Source of the DNA: Arthrobacter gengyunqii
GTDB taxonomy: Bacteria; Actinomycetota; Actinomycetes; Actinomycetales; Micrococcaceae
Length of the DNA stretch: 64,000 nt
Direction of reading: 5' to 3'
Assembly (NCBI RefSeq): GCF_023022985.1
Contig: NZ_CP095461.1
Location: forward strand, 1,984,001-2,048,000
Shown here piece after piece: positions 21,600 to 30,671 of the stretch (positions are counted from its first letter, which is position 1; every line of letters starts with the position of its first letter). The translations under genes and the position numbers were made by a program. Under the pieces are notes generated by a model that worked only from the letters and a program-made list of their open reading frames with translations, did not search any database and had not been told where the DNA came from.

Positions 21600-23329
21600 T
21601 GCACCTCCTCCGCCGTGAGCTGGGATTCAACGATTTCCCGGTAGGTGGGCGAGGTTTCCAGCAGTTCCGCGTGTGTTCCCTGCCCGGCAATCCGCCCTTC
21701 ATCAAGGACTACTATCCGCGCGGCGTCGGCGATGGTGTTGATCCGCTGGGCAACGATCAGCACCGTGGAGTTCCGCGTCTGTTCCTTCAACGCGGCTCGC
21801 AGCCGGGCATCTGTGGCAAAGTCCAGGGCGGAGAAGCTGTCGTCGAAGAGGTAGATGGCCGGCCGCACCACGAGCGCACGGGCAATGGCCAGGCGCTGCC
21901 GCTGTCCGCCGGAGAAGTTGCCGCCGCCCTGTTCCACCCGGTGCTCCAGCCCTCCCTCGGAGGCACGGACGAAATCTGCGGCCTGGGCGATTTCGAGCGC
22001 TTCCCAGAGCTCGGCGTCAGTGGCCTCGGGCCGCCCGAAGCGCAGATTGGAGCCAATGGTGCCGGAGAACAGGTAGGCCTTCTGGGGCACCAGGCCAATG
22101 CCGCTGCGCAGCGACTGCAGGGTGACCGCCTCAATGTCCTGCCCGTCGATGAAGATGCCGCCGGAGGTGGCGTCCAGCAGCCGCGGCACCAGGTTCAGCA
22201 GGGTGGACTTGCCCGCCCCCGTGGATCCGATGATGGCCGTGGTCTGTCCGGACTGTGCCGTAAAGCTGATGCCCTGCAGCACCGGAGCCTCAGCCCCCGG
22301 ATAGGTGTAGCCCACCTCCCTGAAGTCCAGGGTGCCGCCGTCGTACACCAGCGGCGCGGCAGCCTCGGCGTCGTGCACCGTGCTTTCCGTGTCCAGGACC
22401 TCATAAATCCGTTCGGCGCAGACGGCGGCCCGCGGCAGCATCATGATCATGAACATGGACATCATGACGGCCATCAGGATCTGCATGATGTAGGCGATGA
22501 ACGCAGTCAGGGCACCGATCTGCATCTGCCCGGCGTCAATCCGGTAGGCGCCGAACCAGACCACCGCCACGGACGCCAGGTTGGCCACCAGCATGGCCGC
22601 CGGAAACAGCAGTGCCATGTACTGCGCCGTCCTCAGCTGGGTTCCGGTCAGATCCGCATTGGCAGCGTCAAAGCGGGCTTCCTCGGTGCGCTCGCGCACG
22701 AAGGCCCGGATCACCGCCACCCCCATGATCTGCTCCCGGAGAACCGAGTTGACGCGGTCAATCTGCTTCTGCGCCCGCCGGAACAGCGGAATCAGCCGGC
22801 GCAGCACCAGTCCGATGACTGCAAAGAGCACCGGCAGGATCAGCAGCAGGATCCCGGACAGGGCCACATCCTGGTTCAGGGCCAGCAGCACCCCGCCAAT
22901 GCCCATGATGGGTGCGGATACCATCACCGTGAAGGTCATCAGCAGGGCCATCTGCACCTGCTGCACGTCATTGGTGGTGCGGGTAATCAGGGAAGGGGCG
23001 CCAAACACCCCCACTTCCCGCGAGGAGAACGATTCCACCGTGGTGAACAGTTCGTCCCTGATGTTGCGGCCCACGCTCATGGCCACCCGGGAGGCAAAGT
23101 ACGTGGCGGCGACGGCACAGATCACCTGACCGGCCGTAATCACGAGCATCCAGCCGCCCAGGTCCAAAATCACGCCGGTATTGGCGGGGACCACGCCGCG
23201 GTCAATGATGTCGGCGTTCAGGGTGGGCAGGAACAGTGTGGCGGCGGTTTGCAGGAACTGCAGAACAACGACGGCGGCAACGGCACCCTTGTAGGGCGCC
23301 AAATTTTGCCGGACAAGCCTTAGGAGCAC
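21596..23329 (-). CDS. ABC exporter half-transporter, subunit with degenerate Walker B
   Basis: This 577-residue exporter half has membrane helices from about 15-310 and an ATPase from about 340-570. Walker A is GSTGAGKST and the signature is canonical FSGGQRQ, but Walker B reads LFDDSFSALD: the catalytic Glu is Asp. This is the pattern of the degenerate site in heterodimers such as TM287/288 and BmrCD. GTG 23329 has a very strong CTGGAGGAAG. The frame is open 24 codons further, without support. It overlaps the next exporter gene by 4 bases. Confidence 0.88.
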   Translation of the reverse strand: MLLRLVRQNLAPYKGAVAAVVVLQFLQTAATLFLPTLNADIIDRGVVPANTGVILDLGGWMLVITAGQVICAVAATYFASRVAMSVGRNIRDELFTTVESFSSREVGVFGAPSLITRTTNDVQQVQMALLMTFTVMVSAPIMGIGGVLLALNQDVALSGILLLILPVLFAVIGLVLRRLIPLFRRAQKQIDRVNSVLREQIMGVAVIRAFVRERTEEARFDAANADLTGTQLRTAQYMALLFPAAMLVANLASVAVVWFGAYRIDAGQMQIGALTAFIAYIMQILMAVMMSMFMIMMLPRAAVCAERIYEVLDTESTVHDAEAAAPLVYDGGTLDFREVGYTYPGAEAPVLQGISFTAQSGQTTAIIGSTGAGKSTLLNLVPRLLDATSGGIFIDGQDIEAVTLQSLRSGIGLVPQKAYLFSGTIGSNLRFGRPEATDAELWEALEIAQAADFVRASEGGLEHRVEQGGGNFSGGQRQRLAIARALVVRPAIYLFDDSFSALDFATDARLRAALKEQTRNSTVLIVAQRINTIADAARIVVLDEGRIAGQGTHAELLETSPTYREIVESQLTAEEVQ

Positions 23330-23425
23330 GCTTCCTCCAGGGACCGGCCGGAGGGGTTCCCGGCACCCTCTGAACGTACGCCCGCCTTCCCGAACAGACA
23401 AGAGTTTTAGCCCTGGACAGCGGGG

Positions 23426-23453
23426 TTCACATCTGCGAGCGCGGAACTAGACT
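23426..23453 (+). promoter_or_regulatory. Promoter of a likely leaderless hydrolase gene
   Basis: TTCACA (23426-23431), a 16-base spacer and TAGACT (23448-23453) are followed by 6 bases and the ATG at 23460. Transcription should start at or next to the start codon. Confidence 0.55.
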
Positions 23454-23459
23454 GGCGGG

Positions 23460-24107
23460 ATGTTTGATTTGAAGAAGGTCACCATCCGCAGCCGGTCCGT
23501 GTCCAGCATGGACAACAACGTGTATGTCCTCACGGACAGGGGCACGGGGGCGCAGGTCCTCATCGACGCCGCCGCCGACTTTCCGGCCATCCGGGAGCTG
23601 CTGTCCGAAGCGGCCGCAGACGCCGCTGTTCCCGCAAAGGTGGAGCTGATAGTCACCACTCACAGCCACTGGGACCATGTACGGGCGCTCGCTGAAGCCG
23701 TGCAGGCCACCGGAGCACGCACCGCCGCCGGCCGTGAAGATGCGCCGGACATCGAGGTGCCCACCAACATGCTGCTGGCGGACGGGGATACCCTGCACAT
23801 CGGCGGGCCCGAGGGTTTCGAGCTCGAGGCCATCAAGCTCCGCGGCCACACCCCCGGCTCGGTGGCCCTCCTCTACCGCGATCCTGCCGGCCCGGCGCAC
23901 CTGTTCACGGGCGATTCGCTCTTCCCCGGCGGCTTGGGCAACACACAGCAGGACCCGGAGCGCTTTGCGTCGCTCTATGCAGACGTAGTCGAACAAGTGT
24001 TCGAACGGCTCCCGGATGACACCATCGTCCACCCGGGCCACGGGGCAGGAACGACACTGGGCGCAGAGCGGCCGCACCTGCCGGAATGGAAGGAACGCGG
24101 CTGGTAG
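23460..24107 (+). CDS. Metallo-beta-lactamase-fold hydrolase (glyoxalase II-like)
   Basis: This 215-residue protein has the binuclear metal motif THSHWDH (67-73), then GHTPGSVALL near 128, FTGDSLFPGG near 147 and a final HPGHG near 190. These are the five MBL-fold motifs. The compact size and the G-D-S-L-F-P motif resemble glyoxalase II-like and YcbL-type thioester hydrolases. The substrate is not determinable from the sequence. It is transcribed away from the ABC exporter; the start is supported by a -10 element 6 bases upstream and no separate ribosome binding site. Confidence 0.88.
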   Translation: MFDLKKVTIRSRSVSSMDNNVYVLTDRGTGAQVLIDAAADFPAIRELLSEAAADAAVPAKVELIVTTHSHWDHVRALAEAVQATGARTAAGREDAPDIEVPTNMLLADGDTLHIGGPEGFELEAIKLRGHTPGSVALLYRDPAGPAHLFTGDSLFPGGLGNTQQDPERFASLYADVVEQVFERLPDDTIVHPGHGAGTTLGAERPHLPEWKERGW

Positions 24108-24110
24108 CAG

Positions 24111-24138
24111 GCCTGCAGCGCCTGCAGCGCCTGCGCCG
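24111..24138. repeat. Short tandem repeat, 9-bp unit
   Basis: The unit GCCTGCAGC is repeated just over three times between the hydrolase stop and the permease promoter, with the last copy degenerate. It is short and may be chance, but could form slipped or hairpin structures (each unit contains CTGCAG). Confidence 0.5.
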
Positions 24139-24168
24139 TTGACCCCTGCCGATCGAGGGTTTTACGCT
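24139..24168 (+). promoter_or_regulatory. Candidate promoter of the APC permease
   Basis: TTGACC (24139-24144), an 18-base spacer and TACGCT (24163-24168) resemble a housekeeping promoter. It lies 42 bases before the GTG start. Confidence 0.4.
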
Positions 24169-24209
24169 CGACCAGGGACCTTTCGGAGACCGATGAGAGC
24201 GGGCAAACC

Positions 24210-25604
24210 GTGGCCACAGTACCGTCGTCGTCCGCTTCCGGGCCTTCAGCCGCCGTCAAACCCCAAATCGGGCTGGTTGCCTGCGTGGCGTTCGGTGTCG
24301 GCACCACGGTGGGCGGCGGCGTCTTCACCCTGTCCGGAACGGCGATCAACCTGGCCGGTTCCGGAGCGGTTCTGAGCTATGTCATTGCGGGCATTGTCAT
24401 GGCCCTGTGTGCGCTGTCCTTCATTGTGGTCTCCACGCGGGCGAAGGACGGGGAATCCGGTTACGGGCCCGTCGGGGACATCCTGAGTCCGTTTTGGCGC
24501 TTTGTGGTGATGTGGGCGTTCTACCTCAACGGAGCCACGATCGTGGCGTACCTCGTTGACTCCTTCGGTGATTACCTGCACGAATACTTCCTCCCGGCGA
24601 TTGGCACCCTGGCGCTCGCGCTCGCCGCCACGGCACTGGTGACGGCGCTGAATTTGGGCCCGACGGCGCTGGTGGCCAAGGCGGAAACCTGGATCGTGGG
24701 CATCAAGCTTGCGCTGCTCGTGCTGTTTGCCGTCTGGGGCCTGACGGAACTGACTCCGGAAAAGGTGGACCGGCCGCTGCCGCAGGGCACCGGCGGCGTC
24801 TTTTCGGCGGCAGCGCTTTTGTTCACCGCGTACACTGGCTTCAACGTCATCACGAATATGGCCGGCTCGGTGAAGAACCCGCGCAAGACAGTCCCCCGTG
24901 CCATCCTGCTCACCCTGCTGGTGTCCGGAATCATCTATCTGGGCACTGCCCTGGCCATGGTGGCCAGCGAAGTCACGGTCTTTACGGCCACCGGTGTCTC
25001 CCAGGCCGCAGAAATCGTGATGGGTACCTGGGGCGGCGTGCTGGTGGCCTTCGCGGCGTGCCTGTCCACCCTGTCCGGCGCCAACGCGAATGTGCTCGGC
25101 GCTTCGGAAATCATGCTGCGGATGGTGGCCCGCGGGGATGTGCCGCCCGCCCTCGGCCGCCAGACCCGCAACGGCCACCCCTACGTGAGCGTGCTGTTGC
25201 TGGGTGTCATCACCGTGGTCCTGGTGCTGCTCAATGACACCACCTTCGTGGTCTCGGTCGCCAACGTGGCGGCCATCATTGCCATGATCGTGGTGAGCGT
25301 TGCGGCCGCCGTGCTGGGATGGCGGAAATGGCCGGGCGAGGGAGCCAAGCTCCCGCTGGGTCCGGTCATTCCGATCCTCGCGGTCCTGGCAGCAGCGAGC
25401 CAGCTGCCGTCCCTGGACCCGGCCGCCCTGATCACCGGCTTCCTGCTCACCGCCCTGGGTGGTGCGCTGTACCTGGCGCGGCACTACCAGCGCGGCGGTG
25501 CCGGGGACCGGGCGCACGCGAATGAACAGATCGACAACCTGAACACGCCGCTGATGAAGGCCGCCAAGACCAAGCGTGCCGGCCGGCCGGGAACCGCTGG
25601 CTAG
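24210..25604 (+). CDS. APC-family amino acid permease
   Basis: This 464-residue protein has about 12 hydrophobic helices. The first has the unwound glycine motif seen in APC transporters (GVGTTVGGGVFTLSG, about 29-43). TAYTGFNVITNMAGSVKNPRKTVPRA in two parts around 208-232 is the conserved loop after helix 6. The family imports or exchanges amino acids or amines; the substrate is unknown. The start is GTG 24210. Its TAG stop overlaps the stop of the convergent methyltransferase by 4 bases, so the two genes share no terminator room. Confidence 0.85.
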   Translation: MATVPSSSASGPSAAVKPQIGLVACVAFGVGTTVGGGVFTLSGTAINLAGSGAVLSYVIAGIVMALCALSFIVVSTRAKDGESGYGPVGDILSPFWRFVVMWAFYLNGATIVAYLVDSFGDYLHEYFLPAIGTLALALAATALVTALNLGPTALVAKAETWIVGIKLALLVLFAVWGLTELTPEKVDRPLPQGTGGVFSAAALLFTAYTGFNVITNMAGSVKNPRKTVPRAILLTLLVSGIIYLGTALAMVASEVTVFTATGVSQAAEIVMGTWGGVLVAFAACLSTLSGANANVLGASEIMLRMVARGDVPPALGRQTRNGHPYVSVLLLGVITVVLVLLNDTTFVVSVANVAAIIAMIVVSVAAAVLGWRKWPGEGAKLPLGPVIPILAVLAAASQLPSLDPAALITGFLLTALGGALYLARHYQRGGAGDRAHANEQIDNLNTPLMKAAKTKRAGRPGTAG

Positions 25605-26380
25605 CCCTTCTTCCGGCCAACCATGAAGATCCGGCGGAACGGAAAGACGGTACCCCAGGCGTGCTGCGGATAGGCCTCCCGCAGCAGGGCGGCATACTCG
25701 GCTTCGAACCGCCCGAAGTCCTCCGGGTCCAGGGCATCGATGACGGGCCGCAGGGCTGTTCCGCGCACCCATTCCAGCACCGGGTCCTTGCCCGGCAGCA
25801 CCTGCGAGTAACTCGTTTCCCACACGTCGGCTTCGAAGCCCGCCTCGACCAGCAGCCCCAGATAATCTTCCGGCTCATCCACTGCGTCGGCGTGGCGCAG
25901 GACGCCGTCCAGCTTGTCCGACCAGGCAGTGCTGGCGGCGAGTTCACGCATCAGGGCGTGCGAGGGGGCACCGAAGTTGCCGGGCACCTGCACGGCCAGC
26001 CAAGCGTCGGCGTCGAGCTGTTTGGCCCAGCGGCGCATGAGGTCCTGGTGGCCGGGTACCCACTGCAGGGCGGCATTTGACACCACCACATCGGTTCCCG
26101 GCTGCGGTTCCCATTCCTCGATGCCCGCGCGGACAAACTCCAGGTTCGCGGGAGCGCCCTCCAAGGCCCCCGCCTGTTCCATCATGTCGGCGGAGGAGTC
26201 GACACCGGTGACCCGGGCTTCGGGCCAGCGGGCGGCGAGCGCCGCGGTGAGGGTTCCCGGACCACAGCCAAGGTCAACAACCCTGCGCGGGTTATCAGCG
26301 GCGATGCGGGCCGTGAGGTCAAAAAACGGCCGGTCACGGTGCGAGGAGAACTGTGTGTACTTCCGGGGATCCCATTTCAT
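25601..26380 (-). CDS. tam: Trans-aconitate 2-methyltransferase-like protein
   Basis: This 259-residue SAM-dependent methyltransferase has motif I VVDLGCGPGTL (34-44), TGVDSSADM as the acidic strand-2 end, VVVSNAALQW as motif IV and a C-terminal FPFRRIFMVG. The W-D-P-x-x-Y start and W-E-T-x-Y segment match E. coli Tam, which detoxifies trans-aconitate by mono-methylation. ATG 26380 lies 7 bases after a TAGGCT -10 element, so the message is probably leaderless; the open frame 16 codons upstream is not needed. Its stop overlaps the permease stop. Confidence 0.85.
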   Translation of the reverse strand: MKWDPRKYTQFSSHRDRPFFDLTARIAADNPRRVVDLGCGPGTLTAALAARWPEARVTGVDSSADMMEQAGALEGAPANLEFVRAGIEEWEPQPGTDVVVSNAALQWVPGHQDLMRRWAKQLDADAWLAVQVPGNFGAPSHALMRELAASTAWSDKLDGVLRHADAVDEPEDYLGLLVEAGFEADVWETSYSQVLPGKDPVLEWVRGTALRPVIDALDPEDFGRFEAEYAALLREAYPQHAWGTVFPFRRIFMVGRKKG

Positions 26381-26387
26381 GCCGCCG

Positions 26388-26393
26388 AGCCTA
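26388..26393 (-). promoter_or_regulatory. -10 element of a likely leaderless tam transcript
   Basis: TAGGCT on the - strand ends 7 bases before the ATG. No ribosome binding site or strong -35 element is visible. Confidence 0.5.
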
Positions 26394-26565
26394 GCAAAGG
26401 GACGGGTTGGGCAGGGGCCGGCCTTCATCCGGGGTCATCCGGCGGGTGTCCGCAGCAGCGGACCACGCGGGCCGGGGCAACGAACAGCGCGTCGGCGCAG
26501 GATCCGCGGCCTATCCGCTGGTAGGTTCAGGGCGGGCGGCATGGGGGCGTCCGGGAAAGGGAAAA

Positions 26566-27585
26566 ATGGGTCTTTTCACGCGCAGGGATTCCGCAGTGCC
26601 GGCGGATCCGGCGGAAGCCTTTTGGCGGTGGTGGAGCACGGACGGCGCGTCCCGGTTCAGCGCCGCGGCGGACACCGGCCAGTGGGGCGGGCTTGCGGGC
26701 GAGATGCAGCAACGGCTCGCAGCCGTACACCCGGACCTGGCATGGGACACCGGGACCGGGCACAGGTCCCGCCACCTTCTGGCCGTGAGCTCGGAAGGCG
26801 ATCCCGCGCTGCGCAGGACCGCGGAACACTGGCTCCGCTGCGCCCCTGCCGCTGACGATACGTGGGAGTACGCGGCCGCGCGCCAGCCGGTTCCTGACGC
26901 GGCGGGCAAGACCATCGAGATCGAAGGCCGCAGCCTTTCCCTGGGCCAGGCCCGCTTCGGGCTGCGGGAGGACACTGGCAGGGGACGCCTCGACGTCGTG
27001 GTCCATCACCCGCTCTTCGGTCAAGTGCCGCAGGATCGGCGTTTGCAGGTCTCCCTGCTGCTCCTGGACTGGATCCTCGGCGAGGACGAGGTCACCCGAT
27101 GGGTGGGTGCCGTCGACACGGCCACCGGCGGGACCCTGGACAGAACTGCCGCGGATCTCCGTGACGCCGTCAGCGCGCTGGCCGCCCAAACCCGGAACGA
27201 GTGGGTCGTGATGGAGGGAAACACTCCTGACGGCGGCGTCATCATGGTTCTGGCCCGCCGTCCGCTGCGCTGGATCGACTTTCCCTTGTTCGACCTCCAT
27301 ACCGAAGTGCGCCTAGCCTACGACGACGCCGAAACCAGCGGCCTCCCGACCCCGGCTTCCCTCGAGTTGCTCCGCGAAAAGGAGGCCCGCATCTCCGCCG
27401 CCCTGGGAACACGGGGGCTTTTGGCCGCCCGGGTAAGCACCGCCGGAACCCGGGTGCTTCACTACTACTCGGATTCCGCGGACCATCACGGACGCGAGGT
27501 AATCGAGGATGCGGTCCGCGCAGTCGGCGGCGCGGTCCGTTCCACTCCCGACCCTGGATGGACACGCGTGCGGCAGTTCTCCTAG
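26566..27585 (+). CDS. DUF695-like hypothetical protein
   Basis: This 339-residue soluble protein is not assigned a function. The N-terminal half (EAFWRWW near 17, then WEYAAARQPVP near 105) and the C-terminal half (LLAARVSTAGTRVLHYYSD near 285) resemble proteins with a DUF695 domain, but I cannot confirm this without a profile search. There is no signal peptide or membrane helix. ATG 26566 follows GAAAGGG; the frame stays open 53 codons upstream over low-complexity sequence that I exclude. It is transcribed toward the helicase gene 50 bases downstream. Confidence 0.7.
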   Translation: MGLFTRRDSAVPADPAEAFWRWWSTDGASRFSAAADTGQWGGLAGEMQQRLAAVHPDLAWDTGTGHRSRHLLAVSSEGDPALRRTAEHWLRCAPAADDTWEYAAARQPVPDAAGKTIEIEGRSLSLGQARFGLREDTGRGRLDVVVHHPLFGQVPQDRRLQVSLLLLDWILGEDEVTRWVGAVDTATGGTLDRTAADLRDAVSALAAQTRNEWVVMEGNTPDGGVIMVLARRPLRWIDFPLFDLHTEVRLAYDDAETSGLPTPASLELLREKEARISAALGTRGLLAARVSTAGTRVLHYYSDSADHHGREVIEDAVRAVGGAVRSTPDPGWTRVRQFS

Positions 27586-27635
27586 CCCTTCCCTGGTGGC
27601 GGTCCGCGGCGCACGGCCGCGCCCGATAGTCTGGT

Positions 27636-30182
27636 ATGGACATGAAACTTCTTGAACAGCTTGCCTCCGGCCCGTCCAGCACCCGCACCATCGACCCCGA
27701 TGAGACCTACACGTCCTTCCTGGAGTGGGTCGAGAGCCGGGGCATGTCGCTGTACCCGGCGCAGGACGAAGCCGTCATGGAACTGGTGACCGGCAACAAC
27801 GTCATCCTGGCCACCCCCACCGGGTCCGGGAAGTCCATGGTGGCCATTGCCGCGCACTTCCACGCCATGGCACACGACGAGCGCAGCTACTACACCGCGC
27901 CCATCAAGGCCCTGGTGTCGGAGAAGTTCTTTGCCCTGTGCGAGATCTTCGGTGCCGAGAACGTGGGCATGGTGACCGGTGACTCCTCGGTGAACAAGGA
28001 CGCTCCGATTATCTGCTGCACGGCGGAGATCCTGGCGAACATCGCCCTGCGCGAGGGACCGGACGCGGACCTTGGCACCGTCATCATGGACGAGTTCCAC
28101 TTCTACTCCGATCCGCAGCGCGGCTGGGCCTGGCAGGTTCCGCTCCTGGAACTGCCGCAGGCCCAGTTCCTGCTGATGTCCGCCACCCTGGGCGACATGA
28201 CCCGGATCGCCAACGAACTCAGCGAGCTCACCAACCGGGACACCGTCACGGTCTCCTCCGTGCAGCGGCCCATCCCGCTGCACTACTACTACGTGGAAAC
28301 CCCGGTCCAGGAATCCCTCGAGGAACTGCTGGCCACCAAGCAGGTGCCCGTCTACGTGGTGCACTTCTCCCAGATTGAAGCCATTGACCGGGCCCAGGCG
28401 CTGATGAGCATCAACGTCTGCACCCGCGAGGAGAAAGACAAGATCGGCGAGTTGATTGCCGGCTTCCGCTTCGCCCCCGGCTTCGGCAAGACCCTGAACC
28501 GGCTGGTCCGGCACGGCATCGGCGTCCACCACGCCGGCATGCTGCCCAAGTACCGCCGCCTGGTGGAGCAGCTGGCCCAGGCCGGCCTGCTGAAGGTCAT
28601 CTGCGGCACCGACACCCTCGGCGTCGGCATCAACGTGCCCATCCGCACCGTGCTGATCACCGCCCTGTCCAAGTACGACGGCACCCGCACCCGCCCGCTG
28701 AAGGTCCGCGAGTTCCACCAGATTGCCGGCCGCGCCGGGCGGGCCGGCTACGATACGGCGGGCACCGTCGTCGTGCAGGCGCCGGAGCACGTGATCGAAA
28801 ACGTGAAGGCCATGGCCAAGGCACACGCCAAGTTCGGTGATGACCAGAAGAAGCTGCGCCAGGTGGTGAAGAAGAAGCCGCAGGCCGGCTTCGTGTCCTG
28901 GGGCAAGCCCACGTTCGAGAAACTCGTGGACGGCACCCCGGAACCGCTGACCTCCAGCTTCAACATCACCCACTCCATGCTGCTGAACCTGCTGGAGCGG
29001 CCCGGCGATCCGTTTGCCGCGGCCAAGAAGCTGCTCACGCACAACCACGAGACCCGCTCCTCCCAGCTGGCGCTGATGAAAAAGGCGCTGAGCATCTACC
29101 GCGAGCTGAAGACCGCCGGGATCGTGGAGGTGCTGCCGGAGCCCGACGTCGACGGCCGCACCGTGCGCCTGAAGGTGCACCTGCAGCCCAACTTTGCCCT
29201 GAACCAGCCGCTGTCCCCGTTTGCCATGGCCTCCCTGGAGATCCTGGACCCGGAGAGCCCGTCCTACGCCCTGGACGTGGTGTCGGTGATCGAGGCGATC
29301 ATGGAAAAGCCGCGCCAGGTCCTCTCCGCGCAGGAGAAGAAGGCCCGCGGCGAGGCGATCGCGGCGATGAAGTCCCAGGGCATCGAGTACGACGAGCGGA
29401 TGGCCCTGCTCGAAGAGGTCACCTATCCGCAGCCGCTGGCCGAGCTGCTGGATCAGTCCTTCGAGGTCTACCGCTCCGGCGCACCGTGGCTGGGTGAGTT
29501 CGAATTGAGCCCCAAGTCGATTGTGCGCGACATGTACGAACGCGCGATGAGCTTCGGCGAGTACGTGCAGTTCTACTCCCTGGCGCGCTCCGAGGGAGTG
29601 CTGCTGCGCTATCTCTCCGACACCTATAAGGCCCTGCTGCACACCGTTCCGCCGGAGCGGCTGCGCGAGGACCTGGAGGACATCATCGAGTGGCTCGGCG
29701 AACTGGTCCGCCAGACCGACTCCTCGCTGCTGGACGAATGGGAAGAGCTGACCAACGGCATCAACCCCGATGCCGGCGACGAGCCGGTCCTGCCTCCCGT
29801 TCCCGATAAGCTCACCGCCAATGTCCGCGCCTTCCGGGTGATGGTCCGCAATGAAATGTTCCAGCGGGTGAAGCTCTTCGCGGACGAGGATGACCGCGCC
29901 CTGAGCGAGCTCGACGGCGGCTCCGGCTGGGATGCCGACCGGTGGGCGGACGTCCTGGACGCCTACTTTGAAGAGCATGAGGACATTGACGATGGCCCCG
30001 ACGGACGCGGACCGAACCTGCTGATCATCAAGGAACTGCCCGGCAAATGGGAAGTCCGGCAGATTTTCAAGGACCCGGCCAACCACCTGGACTGGGGCAT
30101 CACCGCCGAGGTGGACCTTGCAGCCTCGGATGAAGCCGGCAGCCCCGTCATCAAGGTGATCAGCGCCGGACGGCTGGATTAG
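27636..30182 (+). CDS. DEAD/DEAH-box RNA helicase with DUF3516-type C-terminus
   Basis: This 848-residue Ski2-like superfamily 2 helicase has Walker A TPTGSGKS (61-68), DEFH as motif II (152-155), motif III MSATLGD near 179 and motif VI HQIAGRAGRAG near 363. The second RecA domain contains HHAGMLPKYR and TDTLGVGINVP. The long region after about residue 430 matches the DUF3516 domain found with this actinobacterial helicase; it lacks the arch insertion of eukaryotic Mtr4. A role in RNA processing is inferred. ATG 27636 (or 27642) has no ribosome binding site, but GATAGT lies 5 bases ahead, consistent with a leaderless message. Confidence 0.88.
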   Translation: MDMKLLEQLASGPSSTRTIDPDETYTSFLEWVESRGMSLYPAQDEAVMELVTGNNVILATPTGSGKSMVAIAAHFHAMAHDERSYYTAPIKALVSEKFFALCEIFGAENVGMVTGDSSVNKDAPIICCTAEILANIALREGPDADLGTVIMDEFHFYSDPQRGWAWQVPLLELPQAQFLLMSATLGDMTRIANELSELTNRDTVTVSSVQRPIPLHYYYVETPVQESLEELLATKQVPVYVVHFSQIEAIDRAQALMSINVCTREEKDKIGELIAGFRFAPGFGKTLNRLVRHGIGVHHAGMLPKYRRLVEQLAQAGLLKVICGTDTLGVGINVPIRTVLITALSKYDGTRTRPLKVREFHQIAGRAGRAGYDTAGTVVVQAPEHVIENVKAMAKAHAKFGDDQKKLRQVVKKKPQAGFVSWGKPTFEKLVDGTPEPLTSSFNITHSMLLNLLERPGDPFAAAKKLLTHNHETRSSQLALMKKALSIYRELKTAGIVEVLPEPDVDGRTVRLKVHLQPNFALNQPLSPFAMASLEILDPESPSYALDVVSVIEAIMEKPRQVLSAQEKKARGEAIAAMKSQGIEYDERMALLEEVTYPQPLAELLDQSFEVYRSGAPWLGEFELSPKSIVRDMYERAMSFGEYVQFYSLARSEGVLLRYLSDTYKALLHTVPPERLREDLEDIIEWLGELVRQTDSSLLDEWEELTNGINPDAGDEPVLPPVPDKLTANVRAFRVMVRNEMFQRVKLFADEDDRALSELDGGSGWDADRWADVLDAYFEEHEDIDDGPDGRGPNLLIIKELPGKWEVRQIFKDPANHLDWGITAEVDLAASDEAGSPVIKVISAGRLD

Positions 30183-30185
30183 GCT
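30180..30185 (+). promoter_or_regulatory. -10 element of a likely leaderless GNAT transcript
   Basis: TAGGCT begins inside the helicase stop codon and ends 6 bases before the GNAT ATG. The intervening GGGGG could instead act as a ribosome binding site if the gene is read through from the helicase. Confidence 0.4.
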
Positions 30186-30191
30186 GGGGGC

Positions 30192-30671
30192 ATGCAGATA
30201 CGTCCCGCACGCCCCGAAGATGTCCCGGTCATCCTTGAACTCATCCAGGACCTGGCGATCTACGAAAAAGAGCCGCACGCCGTAAAGAACACGGTGCAGG
30301 ACCTGGAGAAGAACCTGTTCGGGGAGCACCCGGCCATCTTTGCCCACGTGGCAGAGGATTCCGGAGCTGTGCAGGGCTTTGCCCTCTGGTTCCTGAACTA
30401 CTCCACCTGGGAAGGTGTCCACGGCATCTATCTGGAGGACCTGTACGTCCGTCCCGAAGCACGGGCGAAGGGCATGGGGAAGGCGCTGCTGCGCACCCTG
30501 GCGGAGATCGCCGTCGAGCGCGGCTATGCCCGGGTGGAGTGGTGCGTGCTCAACTGGAACGAGCCTTCCATCCGCTTCTACAAGGGCCTCGGAGCGGTGC
30601 CGCAGGACGAGTGGACCACGTTCCGGCTCACCGGTGACGCCCTGACCGCCTTTGGCGGTGCTGCGGCATGA
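30192..30671 (+). CDS. GNAT acetyltransferase, diamine acetyltransferase-like
   Basis: This 159-residue protein has the whole GNAT fold: N-terminal IRPARPEDVPVI, LEDLYVRPEARAKGMGKALL as the acetyl-CoA-binding motif (about 83-102), and WCVLNWNEPSIRFYKGLGA near 121-139. The W-N-E-P-S-I-x-F-Y segment is typical of SSAT2/thialysine-like N-acetyltransferases, so a small amine substrate is likely. It starts 9 bases after the helicase stop and overlaps the following hydrolase gene in an ATGA junction. Confidence 0.85.
   Translation: MQIRPARPEDVPVILELIQDLAIYEKEPHAVKNTVQDLEKNLFGEHPAIFAHVAEDSGAVQGFALWFLNYSTWEGVHGIYLEDLYVRPEARAKGMGKALLRTLAEIAVERGYARVEWCVLNWNEPSIRFYKGLGAVPQDEWTTFRLTGDALTAFGGAAA

Noticed and set aside
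24111..24138. CRISPR-like array
   Set aside because: Three copies of a 9-bp unit without spacers; a simple tandem repeat.
27582..30422. A 946-codon open frame antisense to the helicase
   Set aside because: It is the third-position shadow of a GC-rich gene; the + strand has all helicase motifs and the antisense translation has none.
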